Source: Planctomycetota bacterium
Lineage (GTDB): Bacteria > Planctomycetota > UBA1135 > JACQFD01
Reading direction: 5' to 3'
Length of the DNA: 64,000 nucleotides
Assembly: GCA_016200225.1 (NCBI GenBank)
Contig: JACQFD010000026.1
Location: 124,001 to 188,000 of the forward strand
Shown here: one piece after another, positions 25,806 to 34,696 of the stretch
Position numbering within the stretch: the stretch's first letter is position 1
How the letters are laid out: each line of letters starts with the position of its first letter
Made by a program: the position numbers and the translations under genes
Notes under the pieces: model-generated
The model's database searches: none
Seen by the model: the letters and a program-made list of their open reading frames with translations, nothing else
What the model was told of the DNA's origin: nothing

Positions 25806-28361
25806 ATGCGGGCCATTACACGTGAACGCCCCCCACTGCGTGCGGCGGTTTGGATCGCCGTCGGCGCGATGGCGGGTGTGTTGTATGCAAACCGTCGTTG
25901 CCAGCAGGCAGACGGAGCGTGGATCGCGGCCGCGGGGATCGCCGTCTGCGGCCTTTGCGCGATTGTTCATAATCGCCGAATACTTACAATCGTGGCGGGC
26001 CCAATCCTGTCCGCCGTCGCCGCGGCGCTCGGAGTTGTTTGTTATCAGGCGGAATGGAACGCGCGCCGTCCCGCCGGTTTTTGTGCGACTTGGCTACATG
26101 CATTCGAAACTAGTGACTTCGAAAACAGTGCCTTCGAAAACAATGCCTTCGAAAACAGTGATTTCGGAACCTCGTTCGGGACAACCGACGCGCGCGAACG
26201 GCGCGATGGACTTGTGGCATTGGAGGGAGTCGTGTCGAGTCCCGTGTGGACGGACGTGCCGGCGGACGACGGATCGTTATCATCACAATTTTCGATACAA
26301 ATCGACGGCGTCGACGTTGGAACCGGCGTCGACGTTGGAACCGGCGTCGACGTTGGAACCGGCCCTGAAACAGATGGCACCGAATCGAGTCGCCGCCGCG
26401 TTGCGGCAGCGCGCGGAGAATGCACGGTTCGAGCCGCTGGACGGCCTCCCGCCATTGCGCCGGGCGACCGGGTCCGCATCGTCGCCAAAGTTAAGAAACC
26501 GGGAAGTCCGACCGCCCGGGATCCTCCATTGGAACGGCCGCCGTGGTTTCTAACGAAAAACGGCGCAATCTACAAAACCGCCGATGCGCCGTATTGCGGC
26601 ATCGCGTACCTCGCGGATCGCGCGCGCGAATCGATACTACATATCCTCCAAACGCGTTTTTCGGGCGCCGAACTCGGCGTCGCGACGGCGCTCAGCATCG
26701 GCACGTATGCCTATCTGCCGCAGGACGTTCTTGAAGCCCATTGCGACACGGGCGCGATTCCGCATCTCGCGATTTCGGGATCGCACGTCGTTATTGTTTG
26801 TATTGTCATCGGATTTCTCGCACGCGCGCTGCCGAGGCGCGTCGCGACTCCGTTTTTGTGCATTTCGCTTTTTGTATATGCTCCGATTTCGGGCGGCGCG
26901 TCGCCGACGATTCGGGCCGTATGCGCGGCGCTGCTTACGAATGCGGGACGCTACACGAGGCGGCGGCCGGACTCGCTACAATTGCTCGCCTGCGGGGCAT
27001 TTCTCGAAGTATTAACCAATCCGTTCGAAGTCGCCGGCGCGTCGTTCCAATTGTCCTACGGCGCGATCCTCGGATTTATCCTATTTTATCGTGAAATTAA
27101 TAAAAGGCTCTCGGGAATGCTGCTCCCGGTCGAATTGAATTTTGGCGAATTGAATATTGGCGAATTTAATATTTACGTACGCGCCGCGCGCGCGCTGATC
27201 GCGTCCTTTGCGCTCGGACTCGTGGCAATGCTCTCGACGGCGGGACTCGTCGTCTATCATTTTCAACGCCTGCCTTGGATCGCGCCGATTCTTGGCATTC
27301 CCCTTTCGTTTATGATTCCGCCGATGATGCTGTTCGCGTGGGCAGCCGCGATTCCGGGCCCCGCGGGCGCTTGTTTCGCAAATTTGTTTCATTGGATCTT
27401 TGCGTGGGAAAATGCCGCCGTCGCATTCGCGCGCAGCGCGGCTCCTCCCACGTTTCTTTACAATGCCTCGATGACCGGCATCGGATGCGCGAGTCTATTA
27501 TTCCTTTGCAGCGGCCGGGCGAGGGCGGCGATCGGAGGGGCGTTTCTAACGGCTGTCTGTTTTATCTTCACGTCGCGAAGCGCGCGCGACGGAAGTTTAA
27601 CGATCATCGTGCAGTCGGTGGGGCATGGCCTCGCGGTCTCATGCATTGCGCCCGGCGGCGACGCCGTACAGATCGACGCGGGTTCGAACGATTTGCGGCG
27701 GCCGGAGATTCCGATACTTCAATCGCTCGCGGAACGTGGAATCGATCATTTCGCCGTCGCCTCCGTTTCTCACGACGACGCCGATCATGCGAATGCCTAT
27801 CCGCGATTACTACAGTTAATTTCGACGAATGCATGGATTGCAAATCCGGAGAATCCATGGGCCGCGCTGTTTTTGCGCGCCACGCGACGGCCGCGCTCGA
27901 CGTGCGGCCCGCTCGTTCTGGGAGACGCGCGATTCGAATGGATCTCCGTTCGGGCAAGCCCGACCGCCCGCGACAATGATTATGAAGTGATCACGATCAT
28001 TGAATTCGCCGGACGGCGAATTCTCCTGCCGGGCGACCTCGAGAAACCCGGCGTCGAAAAGTTATGGACGATGCTCGAACATACACAATTCGACGTCGCC
28101 ATCCTTCCGCATCACGGCCTCGACAACGGTCAGATCGAACCGTTTCTCACGGGCGCGGATCCCCGAATCGCGATCGCATCGTGCGGAGTTCGATATTCGA
28201 CGCGCGCCGCGGAACGCTCGCTCGAGCGGCGCGGAAATGTATTATTTACCACGCGCCGCCACGGGACACTAACGATCGTCGTGGAACGCGACGGCGCCGT
28301 GCGACTGTACGCGGCGCGCCGGCAACGCAGTTACTATGATTTCGCCGGTTTTAACAATTGA
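25806..28361 (+). CDS. comEC: ComEC/Rec2 DNA-uptake channel with metallo-beta-lactamase domain
   Basis: An 851-residue inner-membrane protein that would carry single-stranded DNA into the cytoplasm during natural transformation. Two or three N-terminal membrane segments are followed by a soluble region (about residues 85-240) and the competence domain with LAISGSHVVIVCIVIGFLA and its membrane helices. The C-terminal metallo-beta-lactamase-like domain (from about 590) has SVSHDDADHANA, and later ILPHHGLDNGQ. Three separate in-frame tandem repeats lie in the gene at 26103-26177, 26307-26360 and 27132-27176. The ATG at 25806 is preferred over a TTG at 25797. Its 3-prime end overlaps the convergent aconitase gene by 28 bases. 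Confidence 0.92.
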   Translation: MRAITRERPPLRAAVWIAVGAMAGVLYANRRCQQADGAWIAAAGIAVCGLCAIVHNRRILTIVAGPILSAVAAALGVVCYQAEWNARRPAGFCATWLHAFETSDFENSAFENNAFENSDFGTSFGTTDARERRDGLVALEGVVSSPVWTDVPADDGSLSSQFSIQIDGVDVGTGVDVGTGVDVGTGPETDGTESSRRRVAAARGECTVRAAGRPPAIAPGDRVRIVAKVKKPGSPTARDPPLERPPWFLTKNGAIYKTADAPYCGIAYLADRARESILHILQTRFSGAELGVATALSIGTYAYLPQDVLEAHCDTGAIPHLAISGSHVVIVCIVIGFLARALPRRVATPFLCISLFVYAPISGGASPTIRAVCAALLTNAGRYTRRRPDSLQLLACGAFLEVLTNPFEVAGASFQLSYGAILGFILFYREINKRLSGMLLPVELNFGELNIGEFNIYVRAARALIASFALGLVAMLSTAGLVVYHFQRLPWIAPILGIPLSFMIPPMMLFAWAAAIPGPAGACFANLFHWIFAWENAAVAFARSAAPPTFLYNASMTGIGCASLLFLCSGRARAAIGGAFLTAVCFIFTSRSARDGSLTIIVQSVGHGLAVSCIAPGGDAVQIDAGSNDLRRPEIPILQSLAERGIDHFAVASVSHDDADHANAYPRLLQLISTNAWIANPENPWAALFLRATRRPRSTCGPLVLGDARFEWISVRASPTARDNDYEVITIIEFAGRRILLPGDLEKPGVEKLWTMLEHTQFDVAILPHHGLDNGQIEPFLTGADPRIAIASCGVRYSTRAAERSLERRGNVLFTTRRHGTLTIVVERDGAVRLYAARRQRSYYDFAGFNN
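26103..26177 (+). repeat. 15-base tandem repeat in comEC (five units)
   Basis: Five adjacent 15-base units start TTCGAAAAC or a close variant at 26103, 26118, 26133, 26148 and 26163. They encode FETSD, FENSA, FENNA, FENSD and FGTSF. The unit length keeps the frame and the peptide looks like a pentapeptide repeat with a central Phe. Confidence 0.9.
26307..26360 (+). repeat. 18-base tandem repeat in comEC (three units)
   Basis: Three identical copies of GGCGTCGACGTTGGAACC start at 26307, 26325 and 26343 and encode GVDVGT three times. Perfect identity suggests recent expansion or strain-variable copy number. Confidence 0.93.
27132..27176 (+). repeat. 15-base tandem repeat in comEC (three units)
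   Basis: Three 15-base units start GAATTGAAT or GAATTTAAT at 27132, 27147 and 27162 and encode ELNFG, ELNIG and EFNIY. The unit length equals that of the 26103-26177 array, but the sequence is unrelated. Confidence 0.85.
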
Positions 28362-31060
28362 CGGAGGACGTATTGTAAAATTCCCCCATGACGATAATAA
28401 TCCACCTCGCGCGGCGTATCGATGCGCACGCGGGCCGGGAAGACGACTTCGGCGCCGTCGGAACGTTTCGCCTTGACGGTGAGTTCGCGATTATTTTTAA
28501 AATTGCAAGCGACGCCCGCCGCAAGACCGACAATTTCTATCCATTCGGAACCCGTCAGCCCAAGCACTTGGGCATTTTGTCCTTTCTTAAACTCAAGCGG
28601 GAGTACGCCCATGCCCACGAGATTGCTACGGTGAATCCTTTCATAACTTTCAGCGATCACGACGCGGACGCCGAGGAGCGCCGGACCCTTCGCGGCCCAG
28701 TCGCGCGAACTGCCGGATCCGTATTCTTTGCCGGCAAGGATGACGAGCGGGACGTCGCTTTCGCGATACCGCATCGCGGCGTCGAAAATGGACATCGGCT
28801 CGCCGCCCGGATGGTGCGCCGTGACGCCGCCTTCGACCCCGGCAATCATAAGATTCTTGATGCGGACGTTTGCAAACGTTCCGCGCATCATGATCTCGTG
28901 GTTGCCGCGCCGCGCGCCGTACGAGTTAAAATCCGCGGGCGCCACGCCGTGGGATTGTAAGTATTTTCCGGCCGGGCTGTCGGCTTTGATGTTGCCGGCG
29001 GGCGAAATATGATCTGTAGTAATACTGTCGCCGAAAATGGCGAGCACGCGCGCATCCTTTATGTCCGCGGGCGCGGGCGGTTGCGCGGGCATATTTGTAA
29101 AATACGGCGGATGCTTTACATAGGTCGACTTGGCGTCCCATCCGTAGGTGTCGGCCTTCCGAACGACGAGCGATCGCCACGACGCGTCGCCCGCGTAAAC
29201 ATTGGCATAACTGTTCTTAAACATTTCCGACTGGACGCTGCGCGCGACGGCGGCCGCGATCTCCGCCTGCGTCGGCCAGATATCCTTAAGAAAAACCGGC
29301 CGGCCGTCGCTGCCGTTGCCAAGCGGCTCTTGATACAAATCGCGGTCGATGCGTCCGGCGAGCGCGTACGCGACGACGAGCGGAGGCGACGCGAGGTAGT
29401 TCGCGCGAACCTGCGCGTGCACGCGCCCTTCAAAATTACGATTCCCCGAAAGCACGGCCGCCGCGACAAGGCTTCCGTGATCGATTGCTTTCGAAATCGG
29501 ATCGGGCAGCGGGCCGCTGTTGCCGATGCATGTGGTGCATCCGTAACCGACGATATGGAAATTTAGTTTTTCGAGCGGATCAAGGAGTCCGGCGTGAGTT
29601 AAATAATCGGCCACGACCTTCGAACCGGGCGCGAGCGAAGTCTTGACCCACGGTTTTGTATGGAGTCCGCGTTCGACGGCTTTCTTTGCTAATAATCCGG
29701 CCGCGATCAGCACGGAGGGATTGCTCGTATTCGTGCAACTCGTGATCGCGGCGATGACGACGGAACCGTGTTGAATATTAAAATTCGAGCCGTCCATCGC
29801 GACGGACTGCGGTCCGGACGGCGGCTCGGTCGCGCCCGGTTTCTTTTTCGAAGCCGCGAGAATCCCGGGAAGGGCCTCCTGAAAGTTAATTTTTACATTT
29901 CCGAGCGCGACGCGGTCCTGCGGGCGCTTCGGACCGGCGAGCGACGGTTCGATCGATGCCAAATCGAGGGACAGCGTATCTGTATATTCGGCGTCGGGCG
30001 TGCCCGCGTCGTGCAGGAGTCCCTGAGCGCGATAATACAATTCGACGAGCTTGACGAGCTTCGGGTCGCGCCCCGTGAACGCGAGGAATCTTAGCGTTTC
30101 CGCGTCGACGGGAAACAGTCCGCACGTCGCGCCGTATTCGGGCGCCATGTTGGCGATCGTCGCGCGGTCGGCGAGCGGCAGGTTCGCGAGGCCGGGGCCG
30201 AAGAACTCTACAAATTTGCCGACGACGCCGTGTTTTCTTAACATTTCGGTCACGCGCAGCACGAGATCGGTCGCGGTCGCCCCTTCGCGCAGGCGCCCCG
30301 ACAGCGCAACGCCGATGACTTCTGGAATGAGCATCGTCGACGGCTGGCCGAGCATCGCCGCCTCCGCTTCGATTCCGCCGACGCCCCAGCCGAGGACGCC
30401 GAGACCGTTGATCATCGTCGTGTGCGAGTCGGTTCCGACCACGGTGTCGAAATGCGCCAATTGTAGCGAATCGGACATGACGACGCGCGCCAGATACTCC
30501 AAATTCACCTGATGCACGATTCCGGTGTCCGGCGGCACAACCCTTAAATTATCAAATGATTCCTGTCCCCATTTTAAGAATGCGTAGCGTTCGCGATTGC
30601 GCTCGAATTCGAGTTTTGCATTCAAGTCGGCCGCATCCGCGGAACCGAAGTAATCGACTTGCACCGAATGGTCGATCACGAGTTCGACGGGTTCGAGCGG
30701 ATTGATTTTCTTAGGATCGCCGCCCATGCGTTTCATCGCGTCGCGCATCGCCGCGAGGTCGACGACGGCGGGAACGCCGGTAAAGTCCTGCATCAGCACG
30801 CGCGCGGGCGTGAATGCAATTTCATATTCGCCGACGGATTTTAAGTTAACTTTCGCGAGCGTTTCGATATCGCGCGCCGTGACGGTTTCGCCGTCTTCGT
30901 GGCGCAGCAGATTCTCGAGCAGCACTTTGTGCGCATACGGCATTTTCTTTAGTTTCGCGGCGATCGCGGGATCGCGCCTGCCGAGCGCGTTGATATTGTA
31001 ATATGAATACTTCGAACCGCCCGCGTCGAGCGATTCGCGGCATTGAAAAGAGTTTTTCAT
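28334..31060 (-). CDS. acnA: Aconitate hydratase (AcnA/IRP1 type)
   Basis: A 908-residue aconitase of normal AcnA length, converting citrate to isocitrate in the TCA cycle. The iron-sulfur cysteines are in ITSCTNTSNPSV and CTTCIGNSGPLPDP. Active-site segments include GTDSHTTMINGLGVLGWGVGG, the FGDSITTDHISPAGNI segment and YGSGSSRDWAAKGP. An insertion-like stretch (KKKPGATEPPSGPQSVAMD) lies before the cysteine region. The gene stands alone on the minus strand, and 68 AT-rich bases separate it from the next gene downstream in coordinate order. Confidence 0.96.
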   Translation of the reverse strand: MKNSFQCRESLDAGGSKYSYYNINALGRRDPAIAAKLKKMPYAHKVLLENLLRHEDGETVTARDIETLAKVNLKSVGEYEIAFTPARVLMQDFTGVPAVVDLAAMRDAMKRMGGDPKKINPLEPVELVIDHSVQVDYFGSADAADLNAKLEFERNRERYAFLKWGQESFDNLRVVPPDTGIVHQVNLEYLARVVMSDSLQLAHFDTVVGTDSHTTMINGLGVLGWGVGGIEAEAAMLGQPSTMLIPEVIGVALSGRLREGATATDLVLRVTEMLRKHGVVGKFVEFFGPGLANLPLADRATIANMAPEYGATCGLFPVDAETLRFLAFTGRDPKLVKLVELYYRAQGLLHDAGTPDAEYTDTLSLDLASIEPSLAGPKRPQDRVALGNVKINFQEALPGILAASKKKPGATEPPSGPQSVAMDGSNFNIQHGSVVIAAITSCTNTSNPSVLIAAGLLAKKAVERGLHTKPWVKTSLAPGSKVVADYLTHAGLLDPLEKLNFHIVGYGCTTCIGNSGPLPDPISKAIDHGSLVAAAVLSGNRNFEGRVHAQVRANYLASPPLVVAYALAGRIDRDLYQEPLGNGSDGRPVFLKDIWPTQAEIAAAVARSVQSEMFKNSYANVYAGDASWRSLVVRKADTYGWDAKSTYVKHPPYFTNMPAQPPAPADIKDARVLAIFGDSITTDHISPAGNIKADSPAGKYLQSHGVAPADFNSYGARRGNHEIMMRGTFANVRIKNLMIAGVEGGVTAHHPGGEPMSIFDAAMRYRESDVPLVILAGKEYGSGSSRDWAAKGPALLGVRVVIAESYERIHRSNLVGMGVLPLEFKKGQNAQVLGLTGSEWIEIVGLAAGVACNFKNNRELTVKAKRSDGAEVVFPARVRIDTPREVDYYRHGGILQYVLRQLLKPAKS

Positions 31061-31128
31061 GATCGTTATGTAATTAATTATATAAAGTTATGTATTGAGA
31101 GTTGAGAGTTTTCGAATTTGTAATATAT

Positions 31129-33477
31129 TCATTCGCGGACCAAGCCCTCGCGCCGCGCGAGGACGAGCGCAACTTTGTGGATCTCGTCGGACGAGAGCCT
31201 CCAAATTTGCGGAAGTATAGGAAATCGCCGGTCGATTGTTGGCAATGCGCCGTCGGCCGCCATCGAATCCACTTCGCGCGTGAAACTCGCGGCCAGTTTC
31301 GAAAACCCGATCGAGTGGGGCGGCAAGCCATACGGATGTTCACAATGTTGCACGATTCCGGCGAGTGATAATTCAGGATCGCGGGTCGAACAGAGCGCCA
31401 CGAGTTCGGCGCGCCACTCGAGCCGAGCCTCGACATTTCGGATCGACAACCCGCCGTCGATGAGCCACCAGATCGCGCGCGGCAATTGCGACATGAACGG
31501 TAATAACTGTTCCGCGTCCGCGAGATGGCCGTATTCGTGTAATCTTACAATTTCGAGCATCCGCGGCGCGACGGGCGAGGGATCGCGTTCGATCGCGCGC
31601 CGCGTGAGCCGGCGCGCGAGATCGAAAGACTCGTCGGCCGCGAGCCGCTCCGCCTTTGTCGCCGCTAATGGTAATATTTGCACTTTCCACGCGTCGGCGC
31701 GGCCCGCGCGCGCCTCGTCCGCCATCGCGATCCGTTCGCGCTCGATGCCATGCGCCGTCTCGGCGATTTCGTCGAGAATAATCCATACATTTCCCGGAAG
31801 CGTCGCTCCGGCGAACGGACCGGCGTTCTGCTCGATTTGTGTAAATAAACTCCAGCCTTCGCCCACGGACTCGAGTCCGCGGTACGGCCGTCCAAGCACT
31901 TCGCCGTCGATCGCGCGCGTCGATAGACGCCGCATCGCGGCGGCCTCGACCGGTCCGAGGAACCGTTTTCCGAGGCGCAATTCCAAACCATACTTTTCGA
32001 AAATGCTTGCAAAACCCGGCGACCCGGGCGTCGAGACGAGAAGCGAACCGATCGGAAAATGCGCATCCGTTTCCGATCCCTCGACGGCGTCGAAGCCTAG
32101 CGTTTCTTTTGTTATTAATCGAAACGGATCGAGCGCGCCCATGAGCGAAAGGCTCCCGCGCGAACCATGCTCCAGTTCGTCCCGCACTTTTGTAATCATT
32201 CGGCGGAAACCGCGGACTTCTTTATGAAACTCCGCGGCTTCGAACGACGTCGGATCCAATTGTAATGTTTGCGCGGCCAGTTCGGCCGCCTCGTCGAGCC
32301 AGCCGTTGCGCGCCGCGGCCCGCGCAAAACTTAATAATACATTTGCGTCCCCCGGCATGTTGGCGGCCGTGTACAACGACGCCGCGAATTGATCGCGCCG
32401 GCCGTTGTCCGCGCTTTTGATAGCATTCCCGAATTGTTGTAAAAATTCTTCCTCGAGCGACCATGCGCCTTTGTAGTCGCGCGTCGCGATGCGCGCGAGC
32501 CGCAGTTCGCGAACGACGCGGATCGAATGCTCGCCGAGAGCGTGGGCACGGGAGAGTTCGCGTTCCTCGTCGGTGACGCGTCCGGATTGGAGCGCGATTT
32601 CGGCGGCGAGCAGGCAGCGCGCGACTTCGAGTTCCGCCGCCACGGGTCCGGCCGAGCGCGCGCAGACGAGCGCGTCCTCGAGGCGCTCGATCGCGTCGCG
32701 CGTTCCGCCCGCCCGCGCGGCGAGCGCGAGCGCGCGCGTCGCCGGCGCGTTTTGTAGTATAATCGAAAGATTGTCGCGGACGTCGTTTTGATTAAATATA
32801 GTATAAACGCCCGGCCGGTTGGCGTTCGCCGCGAACATTCTTAATAATAATTCCAGAAACACGGGCTCCGTTCCTCCGAATGCATGCGCGCAATTGCGCA
32901 CCATGAATTCGAGCCGCCCCTGATCGCCCGACGCGCGCAGCGAGGCAATGACGCCAAGCCACGGATCGGTTTCCTCCGGTAACAGATCCACCGCGTCCTG
33001 AGCATACGAAAGTCCGTCGCCCGGCCCCGAGAACGCCTCATCGTACGCGGAGCGCCCCTGTCGCGCCCATCCGTACCATGGATCGAGATCCTGCGCTTTC
33101 TTTAATAATCGCAGCCGCGCGGCGCCGTCGCGTAGGCGCGCAAGTAAATAATAACCGCGCGGCGAATTCGGATCCTTTGCAATCCCGGCCTCCGCTTCGC
33201 GGATCGCCTCGTCGCGCCGAAATGTTATAATTTGTATATCCTGGAGCCGCCGCCACGCGCGCACGAACTCCGGATCGATGCCGACGGCCGTACGCAACTG
33301 CGCTTCCGCTTCTTCTATATTTCCAGCGACCCCGGCGGCGCGATATTTCGACCAAGCCTCCGCGGCGGCGCCGGGCGGACGATGCCGCAGCGCGTGGGCC
33401 GCGAGTTCGCCGCGCGAGACGCAAGACACCAGCGCCGCCGTCAGCAGGGCGCCGATGTATTTGTTAAGAAGAATCAC
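31129..33477 (-). CDS. TPR lipoprotein with C-terminal HEXXH metallopeptidase motif
   Basis: A 782-residue protein with a signal ending in a possible lipobox (TAALVSC, Cys19). TPR-like helical repeats fill about residues 35-400 (for example NIEEAEAQLRTAVGIDPE and DEAIREAEAGIAKDPN). The C-terminal part has HEYGH at 647-651, followed 32 to 40 residues later by Glu683, Glu687 and Glu691 in a helix (NVEARLEWRAEL). This spacing is that of a gluzincin zinc protease. I do not recognise a named family. The start overlaps the ribD stop by four bases, so it is translationally coupled to RibD, although no functional link is evident. Confidence 0.65.
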   Translation of the reverse strand: MILLNKYIGALLTAALVSCVSRGELAAHALRHRPPGAAAEAWSKYRAAGVAGNIEEAEAQLRTAVGIDPEFVRAWRRLQDIQIITFRRDEAIREAEAGIAKDPNSPRGYYLLARLRDGAARLRLLKKAQDLDPWYGWARQGRSAYDEAFSGPGDGLSYAQDAVDLLPEETDPWLGVIASLRASGDQGRLEFMVRNCAHAFGGTEPVFLELLLRMFAANANRPGVYTIFNQNDVRDNLSIILQNAPATRALALAARAGGTRDAIERLEDALVCARSAGPVAAELEVARCLLAAEIALQSGRVTDEERELSRAHALGEHSIRVVRELRLARIATRDYKGAWSLEEEFLQQFGNAIKSADNGRRDQFAASLYTAANMPGDANVLLSFARAAARNGWLDEAAELAAQTLQLDPTSFEAAEFHKEVRGFRRMITKVRDELEHGSRGSLSLMGALDPFRLITKETLGFDAVEGSETDAHFPIGSLLVSTPGSPGFASIFEKYGLELRLGKRFLGPVEAAAMRRLSTRAIDGEVLGRPYRGLESVGEGWSLFTQIEQNAGPFAGATLPGNVWIILDEIAETAHGIERERIAMADEARAGRADAWKVQILPLAATKAERLAADESFDLARRLTRRAIERDPSPVAPRMLEIVRLHEYGHLADAEQLLPFMSQLPRAIWWLIDGGLSIRNVEARLEWRAELVALCSTRDPELSLAGIVQHCEHPYGLPPHSIGFSKLAASFTREVDSMAADGALPTIDRRFPILPQIWRLSSDEIHKVALVLARREGLVRE

Positions 33478-34637
33478 GGCGCGCCCGCCGTGTCCGGCTT
33501 TTGTAAACCAATATTAATAAAGCCGCCGATCAAAATATCTGTATGAATTCGCTCGACGTACACGTCGTCGAGCACGAGCGCCTGCTCCATCGTCGCGAAT
33601 TCGGGGAGTCCGGCCGGTCCGGGCACGGGCGGAGGTCCGCCCGCGAGTCGCGGCGCCACAACGCATAGAATCTGATCGACGACGCGCGCCGCGCGGAGCG
33701 CGCCGATGAGTTCGGGACCCGCTTCGACAAGCAGGCGGCGAATGCCGCGCGAAAATAACAATTCCATCGCGGCCGCGATGCAGGCGCGCGGCCGGCCGGC
33801 CTGTTGCGGCTCCGGCGGAACATTAAGAATCTCCGCGCCCGCGCGTTCGAGCCCCCGGCGGCGCTCGGCGGGCGCGTCTTCGAGTGTAATAATCCAAACG
33901 GGCGATTCGCCCTCGACGAGCATGCGCGCCTGCGGCGGCGTTCGCAATTGCGAATCGAATATGATTCGCGCGGGCGGCTTCGATAACAATTGGTTGCCGC
34001 GGCATGTTAATAAAGGATCGTCGCGAAGAATTGTACTGACGCCGACGGCGACGCCCTCGCAACGACCGCGCAGGCGATGCACAAACTCGCGCGCGCGTTC
34101 ACTACTAATCCACTTCGAGTCGCCGTTCGCCAGCGCCGATCGCCCGTCGAGCGTCATCGCCCACTTCGCGAGCACCCACGGCCGGCGAAGCGAGATGGCG
34201 CGCAGATAAGTTTTGTTTTGATCCGCGAATCGCAGGTCCGCGCCCAGATGTATCACTTCGACGCCGTGTTCGCGCAGGATCGCGATTCCGCGGCCCGCGT
34301 GCATCGGATTGGGATCGATGGCGCCGACATAAACTTTCCGAATTCCCGCGTGAAGAACCGCCTCGACGCACGCGGGCGTTTTTCCGATCGTGGAACATGG
34401 CTCGAGAGTTACAAATAAAGTATCGGGCCGGGCTCCGGCGGTGAGCGCCTCGTCGAGCGCGCCGATTTCGGCGTGATGGCCGCCATATTCGGCGTGGTAA
34501 CCGCGGCCGACGATCCGTCCCCCGCCGAGTGCGATGGCACCGACGCGCGGATTCGGTTCGACGGATCCGCGGCCGTGCTCCGCGAGCGCGAAGGCCTGCT
34601 CCATCAATCGTTCATGATCGCCGACGCGCGTGTCCAT
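33474..34637 (-). CDS. ribD: Bifunctional riboflavin biosynthesis deaminase/reductase
   Basis: A 387-residue RibD catalysing the deamination and the sugar reduction after GTP cyclohydrolase II in riboflavin synthesis. The N-terminal cytidine-deaminase-like domain has the zinc site HAEIGAL (His55, Glu57) and PCSTIGKTPAC (Cys81, Cys90). The C-terminal reductase domain starts with RPWVLAKWAMTLDGR and has VEAGPELIGALR. All expected catalytic residues are visible. It lies 59 bases after miaB on the same strand. Confidence 0.95.
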   Translation of the reverse strand: MDTRVGDHERLMEQAFALAEHGRGSVEPNPRVGAIALGGGRIVGRGYHAEYGGHHAEIGALDEALTAGARPDTLFVTLEPCSTIGKTPACVEAVLHAGIRKVYVGAIDPNPMHAGRGIAILREHGVEVIHLGADLRFADQNKTYLRAISLRRPWVLAKWAMTLDGRSALANGDSKWISSERAREFVHRLRGRCEGVAVGVSTILRDDPLLTCRGNQLLSKPPARIIFDSQLRTPPQARMLVEGESPVWIITLEDAPAERRRGLERAGAEILNVPPEPQQAGRPRACIAAAMELLFSRGIRRLLVEAGPELIGALRAARVVDQILCVVAPRLAGGPPPVPGPAGLPEFATMEQALVLDDVYVERIHTDILIGGFINIGLQKPDTAGAP

Positions 34638-34696
34638 TCTTAAAATCTAACAAAAATCGCGGTTTGATCGAAGTGTCATCGCCTGGTTACGCGACA

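Noticed and set aside
27457..27957. Minus-strand frames inside comEC
   Set aside because: They are antisense shadows of a well-supported gene, with Arg-rich low-information products.
28334..28361. 28-base convergent overlap of comEC and acnA as a regulatory device
   Set aside because: Short 3-prime overlaps are common in compact genomes, and nothing in the sequence suggests a specific function.
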